A stretch of DNA of 64,000 bases, taken from contig NW_019091582.1 of the NCBI RefSeq assembly GCF_001949145.1, positions 381,206-445,205 of the forward strand, read 5' to 3'. The notes below the pieces were generated by a model. It was not told the DNA's origin, made no database searches, and saw only the letters and a program-made list of their open reading frames with translations. Of the stretch, positions 36,141-50,500 are shown piece after piece (the stretch's first letter is position 1; each line of letters begins with the position of its first letter). The translations under genes and the position numbers were made by a program. This DNA comes from Acanthaster planci. Lineage: Eukaryota; Echinodermata; Asteroidea; Valvatida; Acanthasteridae.

Positions 36141-38048
36141 TTCAATACGATTTTTACATGCACCCTCAGGGGTTATTTTTTTAGAACATTCGTACACTGT
36201 ATTTTTAATACTGTATTTTAGTAATGTTGTGAGAACTGGGGGTCCACAGGAGATCAGTGAGCTTTCTCACAGAATGGAAGACCAAGGATTTCAATTGGAT
36301 ATGATGGATAAAATGAAGTCAAGAGGCTGGGACTGTTTTGTCCAGTGTGATGGACACACAAACTGTTGAGCGCAAGTCACAGGTCATGTCATGTAAAATG
36401 CAGGATACATACCAACGTCACGATCTTACCACGACGGAGTACAGCACTTGCTGCAGGGGTTTTAGAATTTCTTCTTGCTTCAACAAGTTGACTATATTCT
36501 GCACATGTACATGCTCAGAATTCAGTCACCCAAAATCAATATAGACTACAGGTGAACGCCCTATTTTCCAAATCCAACATTTTCCCCAGTGTTTCTGCAG
36601 CTAAACTGCGCAGATCAACTGGATCACAGATCAGTGGGATTGACATCTTTGAAAGTGAACTGGCGCATGAGGCCAGCAGCAAAGGCGGAGAGACGCTATT
36701 GGACTGGAAGATACCTCGGACTGGATCAACACCAGATGAGAAGAGGCACAGGAAACAGACCTATTGTGTCAAACTACATGTACCTGTCGATGCAAATCAC
36801 ACAGGTAGCAAATTATAAAGACCAAAGATGGATTTGTAAGACCAAGAAGGTACGTACATGTACGTGTATGCAAGTACCACCAAACATCTCTTTTGTGAGT
36901 GAATGGGGTTCTGAAAAGAACAGGTGGACAGTTTGGACAGCAGGAGCACTCTGTCCATCATCAGGAGAAAGGAGAGACGACGAGAGAATATCTTCCAGAT
37001 GAAGGATAGAGTATACTGTCTTAAATGTCGGCCCACTGATGTTTTCAGATCCCCACTCACTCAGAAGAGAAAACCTTCATCTTATTACAATATCCACAAT
37101 GCACATCTTCAAATCCCCCCCCCCCAAAGGATACATGGATACACGTACAGCACAGGGCCACTGCTTTTTCTACGATTTGAAAACAGAACAGAATTCTAAT
37201 TTAACATGAAAACAGCTCTCTGGACAGTGTAACAATTAAAACTATGTCTGAGCAAGGTCAGTCCATTCCAAATGTAGGATTTCCAGCTTCCTGTGGTTTC
37301 ACCTGCTGTCTGTAGCTACTTCAGTGACCTTGCATTTAAACTTCAAGTCATTGGCTGGGCACAGCTAGTCAGGGTTGGCAATTTTCGTACTTTCCCAATG
37401 TATTAAACCTCTTTGAAATTCTTTTGGAGTTTTGCACTTTTCCAAACACTGGATACTGTCCAAGGTTCTTCCAGACAGGTCACGGCATTGGGCGGTTTAC
37501 ATGTTTAAATTGTGAACCCTAAAAGTCTGCTCTTTGAAAACATTTCAGAGATAGATTGCTTTATGGCTTATTGCCATAAACGGTACGGTATTCAGAGGAC
37601 AATAAATTGCTAAGGAATGGACAGGAATGACAACGACAAAGAGGGAAAACACTTCTGCCGGTGTTTGTGCACAAACCAATAAAACAACGACATCAGTTTT
37701 TATCTGGATCAGCATAAAAACCCTGAATTTTAAAGTTCCAAATGATAATTAAGCAAAACAAAACTTGAAATGAAGCTTAACTGAAACAAACAGGTGCGAT
37801 TTCGAGGGTTGCAGTGAAAGAACTGTACACATGATCCCTTGAAAATATCACTGGTTTTGGTTTCAGTTAAGTTAAAATGACCAACATTATGACTAGAAAT
37901 AAAACAAAGATACCTACACGTATATGTACTAAACGTACCCACAGGCTTGGACACTCATACGATATCATATTAAACTCAGAGGCGGTAGAATCGGGTTAGA
38001 TCAAATCATGACCACTTCATGCATTACATCCAGAAACCTGCTTTAAAT
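36141..38048. other. Gene-free stretch
   Basis: Short frames at 36338-37060 on both strands without recognisable motifs. A poly-C run at 37117-37126. No repeat structure noticed. Confidence 0.45.
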
Positions 38049-38307
38049 GGGTCATTCCATGAAGTTTGGGCACAGTTTGTGACAGCGTCCCTTGTTACAT
38101 CGGTAACTTTTATTGCCCTTTATTTTCACATTACAACAGATTAAGTCGTATTATTCAGCAAATATGAAGCACGCCACTACAAGAACCTAGCAAGATTTAG
38201 AACAATGTCAATTTAAAAACCACATGCAGGGAAAAAAAGATGTTTATTTTCACTTAGGTAACAAGGGACGCCGTCACAAACTGTGCCCGAACTTCGTGGA
38301 ATGACCC
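38049..38307. mobile_element. 259-bp MITE with 4-bp target duplication
   Basis: The left terminus GGGTCATTCCATGAAGTTT, GGGCACAGTTTGTGAC, GCGTCCCTTGTTAC and the reverse of the right terminus agree at about 47 of 50 bases. AAAT lies directly outside both ends (38045-38048 and 38308-38311). The end motif (GGTCATTCC, then CACA..GTGACA, then GTCCCTTGTTACA) links it to the copies at 1319 and 59087. It has no coding capacity. The high arm identity suggests it is the youngest of the three. Confidence 0.88.
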
Positions 38308-38311
38308 AAAT

Positions 38312-41304
38312 CCAAACAAGTGGTTTGAACTGAGGAGAAACTGCGCGCCATTAACCCAGACTGTAACACACATGCACCCATACTAGTGCATGTAGTGTTA
38401 AAGTAGATCCTGAAGGGCCAACGGAAGGGTACTTGCCATAAAAAAACGGCAAATGCTGGACAAATCCACCATTTTTGCCCTTTTGAAAAAGAATGTCAAC
38501 TGTTGATTTAAATCATTAATTTCAAACACTTTATTTTAATTCACAAATTCAGGAGATTTAAATCGACCAACCCTGCACTTTATCAAAGGGATAAATTGCC
38601 ACCAAATTTCAAACACTGCCTCTTGATTTCTCTTCAATGTCACCACGTGTGAGAATGACAGAAACGTGGCTCTTTGAGTTCTTCACTTCAACTGTGTGCA
38701 GAACAATGTTCCCCTCATGTACAAGATGGACGAGCATATTCCTTCCCCAAGCTGTAGCTTTTCACTGATACAATTCTCTGTTTTCAATACAAAAAAGAGT
38801 ACATTATTCAAGCTAAAAATGCTTCCCCCCCCAAAAAAAAAACCTTAAAAAAATAATAACGCAACTCTACATGTGGCCACTGTTTTACCGGAAACACCAA
38901 ATTAATTTTGGCCTTATATACACGTTGACATACTTTTTATACATGAAACAGCTGCTTAAATGAGCATGCCCTGTGCTGGTATGGTTTCTGGTCTCCACCA
39001 ACCAATATACATGTATACGAGTTACACTGTGAACGAACAACCCATCAGGGGCCACTCTGTCTGTCCTTACTGTCAGAGCTATCGACGAGACAGTGTTGAA
39101 AAGGTACGGGGCTGCAAGAGCAGTAGACTGAGCTGAAACTTTGAATTCCTTTTAAAACCTGCCAGGTGGAACCGTGCATATATAGGCCTACAATATGCAT
39201 ACCAGCATGTACATGCACAATGTACAAGTTCTGGCAAGTGTCTTATTTACATAAATCCTACAGATGCCACATAAATTGCACAACACAAAACACAATGCCA
39301 GAAGACCTAATCCCAAGAAAAAAAACACATGTTCTTGGAAATTTAATTCCTTTTTTCCCCTGCATACTTCTCACGTAGAAATATTTCCATGTGCAAGTAT
39401 TTATGACCATCATAAATGTACTTGCCAAGAGGATGGAGTTCACAGCTTTCATCATTCTGGTTTTGCCGTTTATCGGACACATCAAACTAAACACACATAA
39501 GGCCCTATCACGGCCATTTGTGAGAGAAATCATGCCTTTTAAGTTATTATTAAGCCCCAGATGTTGATGTGGTTGTTTATCCAACAATCCCTCATCTAAA
39601 TTAGCCATGTGTTAGCTATACATGTACATGTACATGGACCTTGGCATCTGTGTATTCCCCAACCCCACCCCCAAAAACCCCCAAATTCTTAAAAGTATGT
39701 GCCATCCATATTCTGAGCCACTGACACCCTGAATGATTTGGGACACCCCGGCCCCTCACCCACAGTAGGCACAAACTGACTCCAACAACCGGCATGGGTC
39801 TCTCTTCCTTGTGTGGTACCGGGGCGGCATTTTACAATTCCCCCCTTTGCTGGCCTCTCTGCCTGAGTGACCCAGACGCACTTAATCAGCTGGCCGCGAC
39901 TGCACATACACATATGCTTACCCGTCGACCTTTGAGATATTTACATGTACACTTCAACGCAGACTGCTGGGTGTATCTGTGTGTATGAATTAAATGATTA
40001 ACCCCCACAGCCAACAATGACCCAAAATAGAGATAAAAAATGAAAAATTCCTTCCCAGTATTTGTCTGATGTCTGACAGAAATAAAAAAAAAAAAGGTAA
40101 ACCATAGAAACGATAGTTTAGATTACGAGTCACAGGTTGAGGTGCATGCATGTATTCCATTTTTCTGTTATGGACGTATGGGGAATTTCTAATGATCAAT
40201 AAATAATTTATTGGGAGAATTCAAACCCGGCCTGAATTCCATGTGTTGTGTTGTCTGGGCGCTCCGGTATTAGGATTGTGTACAAAGGACGAGACTACTT
40301 TGGAGACAGGGGTGTTTGAGTCGTGGCTTCACGAGGGTGGGAGCCTTCTCCCCACATGTACTGTACATGTGCATGTGCGTACATGTAATGTAAGGACAAG
40401 AACAAAGAAAACAGACACGCATGTGTGCAGACCTACTCGGAATTCCTGTGCATGGTAAACATTGCAAGAACACATGTACAACGGGAAAAAAAAAACCAAA
40501 AAAAAAACCTGATCGAAAGCCTCAGTGAGGCAACCAGCGAGTGAAATTCCACACTGGGAAAACAAAAATTGGATTTTTCAAAACTGCAATCACTGAAAGT
40601 CTGCGCACCCGTACACATGCGGGGGTCATGCTGTCCATGGCTAATATTTACCAAACTTTGGTTATAATCTTCAGGAATCAGTCAGAGGAAAGAGTGAATT
40701 TAACACATCATAAACTGCAAGTGGGGCTTTTGGCTATAACTCAGGCTTCTGTTTGAAATTCTTAACCAGACACAACCTGGAGACATGTGTGAAGAGATTA
40801 GATGCAGGAGCCAGCAACACAGACTCTAACACAAACCTGGACAAAACAATTCACCAAGTTCAACATTTATTTTATCCTGAAAAATTGACGCTAATTCCTT
40901 CAGATGGAAAATGTTGACGAGGCCACAAGATGGGATGAAAATGGACAATCCCCATTTGGGCACAAAGCGTGTCTTAAATGCCGATTTTGTCAAAGGTGGA
41001 ACACCAAAAAAAAGTGATTTACCTGATTTTTTCCATCTAAACTCTTCACGTTTTTCGTAAGGGTTCTGCCTGTAAACTTCTGCACAAAGACCTGTCATGC
41101 TACATATATATAAAAAATTTACACATAAGGAAACTGTGGGCCTATGTATTAAATCAACCTACCCGTACATTTTCTTGGATTTAAATCACGGATGTAACTT
41201 TCAGACTTGAGCTACTTGTACATGTACAAACTGGGTATTACACATTCCCTTAACCCAAGCCACACTTGCAACAATACAAACTGTATTCAACGTGTCTCCG
41301 GCTG
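38312..41304. other. Gene-free stretch with a possible transposon end
   Basis: At 38552-38573 the minus strand reads CAGGGTTGGTCGATTTAAATC, a hAT-like start without a visible partner end. ACATGTAC repeats at 39616-39636. Several poly-A runs (38828, 40083, 40486). No gene recognised. Confidence 0.4.
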
Positions 41305-41730
41305 TCACTCCAGAGAAGTATGACGACTCCGGCGGGGTCGTCCGTGGGCGTAAAGCCCAATGTGGTGGGAGCATCGTCTGCCGCAGTGTCGGCAGCAAAT
41401 GAGAAGGGTGTGGGCTTGAGGATCGGCAACTGAGGCAGCCCTAGCAGCACGTTTTCGACTGCGGCCAGCTGTCTCCTCAGCCAAACGGTCATCGATGAGG
41501 GGAGCAGAACCTCTTACAGTAGATCTCCACCTTGAGCGGTCGCTCACTCCTCCCAGAAGTCAATGTTGATGGCACACGCCTTTCAGATGTCTGTTGAGAC
41601 AGCCCTTGAATCTAAGCTTAGGTCCACCTCTGCTTCTTGCATCTTTGACCAGTTTACCAAAGAAGATAACCTTGGGAAGCCGCAAGTTTTCCATGCGGAC
41701 TACATGGCCGCTCCGTCACAACTGGCTCTG
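41305..41730 (-). pseudogene. Non-LTR retrotransposon ORF2 end, frameshifted
   Basis: On the minus strand a first frame reads RSGHVVRMENLRLPKVIFFG and then GGPKLRFKGCL. A second reads AINIDFWEE, and a third reads SDRSRWRSTV, then RKRAARAAS, and finally CRHCGRRCSHHIGLYAH before a stop at 41305. This order (GHV.RM...LPK, GG.K.R.KDcL, WE..A.DR..WR, a C2H2-like Cys-His tail) is the C-terminal end of the reverse transcriptase polyprotein of a common metazoan LINE group. At least two frameshifts and early stops separate the parts, so it is dead. The 5' end is lost. Clade assignment needs a search. Confidence 0.8.
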
Positions 41731-44700
41731 CACGAGTAGTGCCTCAACACTGGGGATGCCTGCTCGTCTTATATATAGCCATCGTCTCATACATACATGT
41801 ATACCCATAAAATCACCCACACACAAACCACAAGAATACTGCCGCTCAAATACCAACATATCATGACACCTCCGACTTCGATGGCACATCATGCTGCTAT
41901 TCCAGGCATTCTGTCAAACTCATTTGAACAAAAAATGGTGCTCAGTAATTTGGTGGTGTGGGCAAAACTCAGCTTAGGAACTGGTCAGTAACTAATCATT
42001 CAAGCTGGTTTTTTTTATACTCTGTGCTCAGTTCAGTTTTTGTGCAAAGTTGAGGCACAGGATCAATCTCAGGTCTCAATGGAGTTCAAATAGTATCATT
42101 TGATAAAAGAAGTACCGTACATGTATATTATTGGGGGGAAGGCATTTTTTTTTCTTTTTGTTAAGTTTTTCTCTGATTAAAAAGGGTCCCCTTCAGGAGT
42201 TTTAATGAAATAACCAACTGTTCATACTACATACATGCACATTTCAGCAGCAAATAGGGTTTCATGCAGTGCCTGTCGGATATAGCCCACTGCTTCAGAG
42301 GGAAGCCAAACCTGCAAATACCATCTGGTACCATGTAGCAACAGGGACGAGGAACCCTGGATAGAAATTTCAGCCAGGACAGTTACATGTACACTGTGCA
42401 CCCTTGGTCACACTTGAGAGATAATAAAAGAAGGGCTAGGTCAGGCAGGTACTAGTAGTGTATAGTGACTAGCCAGGCACTTGAGTGATGACCCCTAAGA
42501 ACAACACTACAGAGTGTGCTGTAGACTGTAAAGACTTGATCAAATGTCTGAAGGGGAGGAGGGACATGTGCATACATGTATGAAATTCCGACTTCAGTTT
42601 TGTTGCATCACGGTTCTGGTTTTGTTTCTAAGCTGGGTTTGCCGATAGCATGTTGTAAGATAATGCAGGAATGTGATGTGCATGGATGCAGCACCCAACA
42701 GTTCTCAAGCGCCACCAACATTTCTGTTACTCCTCGATCCTGGAAACAAAACAAGGCAAGGAATTCCCTTCCAACAGCATGCAATCACGTGGATGCTCTG
42801 CTGCCCCAGGTGGAGCGACTGCTCACACATCCCCTCCATTGCTATTCCCTTTATCTACAGCCTCAGTGACAGAAAAATAAAAATAAAAGGAACAGGCCTC
42901 TCAGGGTCCACTGAAAGGGAACTTATGAACAAGTGCAACAATGTCTCTCTTGGAAATCATGATATTTTGCTAGTAGGTAAACTACATGAACATGTATGAA
43001 TGCAGGAAAGGTGCCACCCCAACGGAATAAAACCACTACCAATCAGGATGGCATGCTACAGGCATAAGTTAGCAAAACTCTAAGATTTGGGAAGAACCGA
43101 CAAACAACGGTAAATTTAGACATGAGCAAAGAAACTCCACGCTGAAGAGGACGGTTTACATTTTATTCTTTTCCCTTCAAATTCTTAAGGCATGCATGCA
43201 ATGCCAAAACAAAAAAAGAGATATCAGCTGATTCAAAGGCAAATTTAATGCTGGCAATCATAAAAGCTGAGACACAGTCGAATACCGTCTCCCAACACAT
43301 TTTAAATTTGGCTGCCAGATTGATTTGGCTGCAGTACGTCTGTTACCATGGCAACTGCTCTGTCATTGTGAGCCCAATCGCGTCTCGCGAACAAGCAATG
43401 ACTTGTGCAGTCACATCTGCAGACACTGTAAACATTCCTACACCTTGAAGTGTACAAAGAAACCCTTCCTGTGCCGTAAGCACCATCAACTTCAAAAAAA
43501 ATTCTGTAACTCCATTCATTCATATCATCATGAAGCATCTCGTTTTGATTTCACAGCTATAATGACTGTGCAGATCTTGCCAAGGGTAACAAAGGGAAGC
43601 CGGTCGAGGAAATGCTACATTTAAACCTATTTTTCCATCTCATGTATTTAAATTCTTATGTGACATCTACAGGTACATGTACTGGTGAGTGGAATCTTTA
43701 CTGATTATTCTGACATACAAGCATGTACATGTACATGTACGTGTACAGGTACATTAATCTCTTGGTTGTGCAGTTGCCCTGTGTTGGTCACCAATATCAG
43801 CTGCCGATGACTTTTGGGCAAACTCCTTTTAAAGGACAGTATAATTATAATGACGTTATCATCACAACGATGAAGACAATTTCATTCCACCTATCAGGAA
43901 CTATACACCAACTTTAGGAAGTGTGAACGTGTACAGGTGTATCCGAGGGTGGATGGCATCTGCCCATTCTATGCTTTCCGGTGCGCAACATCTGACATAC
44001 CGACATGTACCGGGATGGGGAACCCCAACCAGCAGGATTTCCATTACCACATAGTCCAGATGGTCTGTGCAGAAGTATCCCCTCATCTGAAACGATAGCT
44101 GCAATCAATTTGTCTCAATACAGACCTTCTTTTCAACTTTTGTTCCACATGTTCAATGGGTGGTTGGCTGCCTGTTTGGTTTTTATGCTGATGAGTATTT
44201 CCATAATCCATAATCAAAACTGTGACGTCATCCCGGGAGGAATGCCTCAATGTTACATGTACATTGGTTTGTACACCAAAGATTCCTACATTTTTGTAGA
44301 CTTTGCCAAAACCCACTTTACTTTTTCTTTCTTTTTTTGGGGGGGGGGTTTCAATGAAACACCGCTGATTTTGGTTGAATAAAGGTCTACTGGGGAAAAT
44401 GAAGAGGAGTAAAAGCATGATTAATATATTTGAAGATGTCAATTCAATTCATCCACATTTCCTTTTAATAACTGACAAGAGCTTAAAGTCATAGAAATTC
44501 AAGCAGTAAGTCTGTAGTCATGACAGAATGCAGAGTCCGGGCAAACCTTGGCATGACAAGAAAAAAAAAAAATGGGGATATTTGGCTCCCAGGCATTACC
44601 AGTTCTTAATTAGGGCAGCAACCGGAAACCCAAACCAACAAAGAGTTCATAACAGCTGATGTCACTTCTCGGAGTGGTCTTTCACTTTCCATAGCTCTGT

Positions 44701-47330
44701 ATCCAAAATAGCCTTTTGCATCCTCTAACTAGGATGTCAATCTCTAAATCAACTCAACTCTGGTCTCCAAAAAACATTAGTTAACACCCAACACATGCAG
44801 CTGAGATTGTAAATGCCCAAACCACAGAAATCATTTTATCATACTTAACTGCTATCGTTTTTTCCCCCATTAGTAATGATTTTATAAATAGCAGCTATTA
44901 CAACAGGAGGTTACCCATATCCAAAAAATAATGGCCTGGTCATCATCCATTGCATTCCTGAAAAAAATAATGTCTTCTGGTCAAATATAATATCACTGGG
45001 CAAAATCCCAAACACTGATTATGTCTCGCGAGACAGCTGGCTGTAATCATCCCAAGCCAAGCACCCCAGCACAGTATGCTGGACACAGCTTCATGTACAT
45101 GTACAGATGAACTGGTTGAGCAGTCAGTGCATGTGAGGTCAACCAAAACCAGGTCACTACAGCCAGGCAAGGCCACCGGTCAGTGGTGACCTGTCAGGGG
45201 CAAAATTACGATTACTGGAACAAGGCCGCTGAACTGAGCCAGACTTGACAACTAGACTGTGGTCACCCAGTTGCATAACTGCCTGAGTGACCTGTCAAGC
45301 TTAATGGCCAGCTCACGCCGCCGCCTATTTGTCCAAGCATAGTCCCCTGAGGGCTGGCCATAAATTTACTGACCAAACCATGTCCTTAAAGTGGCACTCT
45401 GGGTCGGGAGGAAAGAGAAATTACCGTGTGAGCTATAAGCTCTATTCCATAGCTACCTTTTGGGACGGGAGGGGGGGGGAAGGAGATGACAAGGGATGAA
45501 GATGGAGTTTGGGAGGGGGGGGAGTTGAGGTACACGTTCCTTAGTCCCTCACTGGTGGTGAATGCGTAGGGTTGGGGGGGAAGAAAAGCTTCTGCTGTTG
45601 AAATCATTGACGTTAATGTTTTCTGGGTTATCAGCTGAATGCATACCACTACATGTAGTTAGGGGAAAAAAATATTTGCAGAGTTCCTGGTTCCTCTGTT
45701 AGAAAATAAACACAAAGGTACATGTACAAAGCTGTATGTACCGGTATGCACCGTCATCCTGCACAAACTCGGTCATCTAAACCTGGCTTTGCTGGTCACT
45801 TTTGTCTCTGTAGCATAGGAAACTACAGAGAAAACTCTTGGATGTGAGAAAGGACACCAGTTTAGCAGAACGTTGTGATCCCAGTTGTCATGGGCACAGG
45901 CTTCAGAATCCTGGCACTGTTGGTGGAATTTTAACGAGTAGCAATTTATAAACAAAATTGTAATAAAATATGCAACAGGCAGAACTGTACTGACAACAGT
46001 GAAGTACACCGGTACCCCGGTACATGTCCGTGTACATATGTAGGCCCGAATCTGAAACTACTCGTATACCAGGCAAAACAACAACAGAAATAAAACAACT
46101 GGTTGGGTTTGATGAACTTGTCTGCCTCTTTATGTCAAGAGGCAAGAAAGATTTTGCGACTACACAAGTGTTCAGGGACTGATGTCATTAGAATCCACAT
46201 CTGAGCCGATGCCCTCGCCCCCATGGACTGTATTTCAAAAATCACAGCCCTCTTGAGTTTGTGAACCCGAACGCCCGGGATTGTAGCAGGCTAGTCCCCA
46301 CTGCCTTGCGCGCGTCACCTCCGCCGGCATTCGTTTGTCAAAGGCAAAACAACAGCAACGAAATGCCCAGTATCAGCTCATCAATTTCAGAAGTGCCTGG
46401 CAGCGGCATGATCAAACAGAGTTGAAAAAGGCGGGAACAGAGCACATTCTCACTCCGGGATGGAAGAAAGGTGGGTTGCGGAGAAAGCAAAACATACATG
46501 TACATGTATTCTGAGCTATTTACAGCTGGGGAGAAATGGCTGGTAGCCACTGACAGATTTCACTACCCTCCCTCCCCCTTTTGCCACATTCAACAGTCGG
46601 ACATCTTTAACAGACCATCAGTAAACATCCTCAAAACATGGTGTGTGGGTATACATGTATATACCGGTACATGTGTGAAGATGACGGAATACAGACCATT
46701 TATAGATCTAATTTTTTTGCGCTCTGGTGGATAACTCCAAACTAGGGATACAAATTCATGTCACCTTTACGACCCGAACAAGAAAAATAAATTGAAAGCA
46801 GAAAACCCTTTCCAGTACAATATTTCCTCCATTAAAGAGCGTACAATCCTGAACGTAAACACATGTAGATTCAGAGGGCACAGCCCACAGTCAGCAATGT
46901 GCATATACATGTACATGTACATGTACTTCCTTGTACATGTACATAGACACAGATTTCAAAATCCCCATTTTACCCTGTGCGAGTTGATCAACCAAGCTCC
47001 CTCGCCACACCTCAATCCACTGTACATCATACATGTACGATTGTGCAGCTGAATTCGGACTGTACATCAATAGCATGCCTGAATCTACTACACAGAGTGT
47101 TCATTCGCCATTCCTAACTCTAGTAATGCGTCACTACGCTCATGTGAACCAAATGCAGGCCTAGACTAGCAGAGACCTGTTTGCCTTTAACCAAATCGAC
47201 AAGGGTGGGATGTGAACTTCTGATCTCTAGAGCGCTTGTACTGAAGACAACGCTGCGGTCCTTTACTCCAGAGGCGCACAGGTGCATGTACAGTGTCCTA
47301 CAGTACAGTCTTGCTGCTCAGTACACCTGT
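41731..47330. other. Gene-free stretch with one dispersed repeat copy
   Basis: At 44178-44265 the words TGGTTTTTATGCTGATG, GTGACGTCATCC and CTCAATGTTACATG repeat the order seen at 5289-5375. Poly-G at 44339-44348 and 45470-45478. Several ACATGTAC runs (43721-43760, 46495, 46904-46940). No gene recognised. Confidence 0.45.
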
Positions 47331-47559
47331 CACTCGCACTAAGACTTATGGATATCGTTCATTCAAGTATGCATCACCATCGCTGTGGAACTCTCTCCCA
47401 CACCATATCAGAACTGTCAAAAATGAAAACGAATTTAAGTCACTACTTAAAACTCACCTGTTTCATTAATGGCTTTATTTCATAATATTACTGTGAAGCG
47501 CATCAAGATGTGCTATGTGATGCGCTATATAAGAAATGTGTTATTATTATTATTATTAC
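47331..47559 (+). mobile_element. 5'-truncated LINE: reverse transcriptase C-terminus with ATT tail
   Basis: From 47332 a frame reads YGYRSFKYASPSLWNSLP, then a segment ending FKSLLKTHLFH and a TAA at 47467-47469. The signature (fky.sPsLWNsLP, FKs.LKT.LF) is the C-terminal end of LINE polyproteins of the L2/CR1-like kind. About 70 bases later the element ends with GATGCGCTATATAAG and (TTA)n at 47541-47558. Only about the last 230 bases are present, the usual outcome of incomplete target-primed reverse transcription. The tail type matches that of the SINE at 4349, whose mobility such LINEs could have provided. Confidence 0.85.
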
Positions 47560-50500
47560 AGTATTTCACACGTAGTAATTTTATTATTTTTTTTTTTAAC
47601 TCATTAGAAATTCTCCTGGACAAATACGGTTTACTTCCGTAAATCTTCTTGAAGAAAAGAAACTATACAATGGATCTAGAAATCTGAGACACCTGGACAG
47701 GGGAAAAACAATGTTCAAATTGCCACAGCGCAGAGTGCATGCATCATCAATTTACAGTGCAGACCCGGCTACAAGACCCAAGTACACGCAACAGTGTAAA
47801 CAAAGACAAAGGAGTGCTTTTCTAGCTGATCTTTTATTTGGCTGTATACACTGTAGCCTGTGACTTGAATGAAGAGGCTTTGTGCTGGTCTTGTTATGAT
47901 CTACACCAATTGTAGGTGATTAGTCACTCCTCTGATGCGTGCCCACTGCGTCAACAGCAAGTTTGGCGCAGGCAGGAACATGTTTGTTTTCATACAAACT
48001 GCAGGCATGTCACAGATGTTACAACAAAATGCAAAACTACACATTTACGGGTATGCACCTGTACTAAACAGAGTGATGAGGGGGGGCTACAATGCATGAA
48101 TACGCATACAGGTTCCAGTGTAAAACGAAATCAAAACCAGAGAAATTCACAGAAACATGCGTACCGATATCTACACAAACAGGCACTGGTACGGTGCATG
48201 TGCATGAACATGCAGGTACATGTACAGACAGCCAACATTAAATGTACATATGTGTACATGTATGTACATCAACTGAACATGACTGTAAGCTAAACACCAG
48301 TGCTATAGGTCTAAGAAACTTTGAACTGCACCTGTCGAGTTACTGCCACCAGCATTCAGTCACAGGCAAATGTGAGTAATGCTTACATGTACCTGGTACC
48401 TGCATGTAATGTTCCTTGTAAAACCCTGGTATTGAGCTCAGAATTCGTTGGGGCTTGTGCTGAGCTCAGAATTCATCCGGCTGCGCTGGGAGCCCCAACA
48501 CAGCTACTGTACATGAAAGCTTTGCATTTTTTTTTCTCTTGGGGATGTGTTGGAGATATTTTAAGTTACGTGGTACTCACTGAAGGCGGTGAAGAAAGCT
48601 ACCCTCCAAGAACCATCAAACTCCACCAACACCTGGTTTTTGTCTGTTAATAATTGATTCAGGCCTACAAAGCCCGTCTGCATTGACTTGGTGCAGGGCT
48701 TCGCTAACTATTAATAAGAAATTGCCAAAAAAAAACACACACACTACAGATATTTTGAAGTGCTGGATTTCGTGGTTTAAGGAAAGTTCCAATGTGAAAT
48801 AGAAATGCCCAGAGAACAGGGATTGTTGAATACCAGTCGCTTCACAAATCAAAACGAGATATGGGAGGGGTGGGAACGTGGCAGACCATATTTGGTGCAG
48901 CATTCAAAATGAAGCAAAATGAAGGGTCCATTATTAAATATATACATGTACTGTTACAAAATGCAAACACCAAACGCAAACACAAAACATCCATGTACTT
49001 ACCCGATCTGAAAATGAAAGGTGAAAATTGGTTACTTTGTGTGAAAAGTCAGATTTGGAAATCCTCTGCCCTGCTACAGTAGAAAGCACCCTTCCCTTAC
49101 CGATCTGAGCAAAGCTTCAATTAAAAAACATCCCAATTGAACCCAGTGATTTGTGTCAGTATGACAATCTTGTTGAAACATGTCAATGTTCACCGGTGTT
49201 AAATTTTCTTAAACTGGTTCTTTTACACAATTTATCCTTTCCATGCAACGCATTTTAGCCAGAGTTGGCAAAGTTGGGACACTCCCAGCCAATGCTACCA
49301 GTGACTGGGTGCCAAGACTGACAACCTGCATTGAGGTGAGGAAGACTCAAGCCAAATTTCACCTACACAAGTGATCAGGGTTGAAATTGGCTGTCTAGAT
49401 TATTACCACATGTGGGCGAAGTGACCTTTCCCAACTGACACAGCAATATTTGTCCAAAATTCAATTTTAAATATCTCAAGTTGGCAACAAAGAATTTTAA
49501 ATCCCCTTGCTACAAACGTGTTTTAGAACTTCTAGTTTATGTCTGTAATCAGGTTTTTTGCACAGCCAATCAAATTTTTGCAACAGAAATTTTTTATTAG
49601 TGTTTTTGTTTCATATGCTGCAATGTTTAAGAGAAGCACCCCGTAACATGGAAAAACCCATACAGTCCGTTGCAGGCTGCCAGAACAAGCCTTGTGATTG
49701 GTCAGATTGTGCAAGGTTTGTGACATAATAGGCCGTCCAAATATGGTAATACTCCAGACTGATTAGTCTGATTAACACTGACCATCATTGATTATTAACA
49801 ATTTTAATAGTTGGCAATACGAAAACAGCTGACAACAAAGGTAATGTACAATCCATCATTTGTGCATTATGTTCCTTTGTGGTTAAAAAAAATTGTTCCA
49901 AATCACAAGGGTGTTTAAGAACAAACCCACTGAACATCTTATCATTCAACGTGTCAGCCCCTTTAAAATTCACAACTGATTAATCAACTCATTGCATGAA
50001 GAGGGAATTTCCCTCAATGTCCCCACGATTATTATGTATGCGGATCTATTGCTTTGCCTTTATTTGAACAGCCTTTTTCAAAAACACTCCAGAGGCTCAT
50101 GAATGCTGATAATGGATGTGAAATCAGCATAGAGCAGAAAAACATTTGAAAGATTCACCTACAGAGGTCACGTCCATAGCCAATTTTTAGCTGGAATCAA
50201 GAATTTTTGTGAGTTTTTCTGGTTTTTAATTTTTTCCCAATTTAATACTTTTCAGGCACTTTTTCCCAAGTGAAAAAAAAGCTTTATCAAGGAGTTACAT
50301 GTAGTTAGGGTAGACGGCTTTTACCGCTATGCACAACATTCCACTCCAGCTGGATTTTAATCATAGGAGGATTCCTTACAGCCTTTCAGGAAGTCGTCAA
50401 ATGTGTGAATAGAGCTCATGATTAGTGTTCAGTAACACCCAAGATAAATAACTCATTTATGACTCCATGTAAATGTACATATACACCGTACCAACACACC

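Noticed and set aside
47165-47275. Possible minus-strand SINE remnant (GTTCACATCCCACC)
   Set aside because: The B box has two mismatches and there is no A box or tail. Too weak to call.
49259-49335. 77-base frame between TTTTAG and GAG/GTGAGG
   Set aside because: Too short to judge. One open frame in 77 bases is expected by chance, and there is no recognisable protein.
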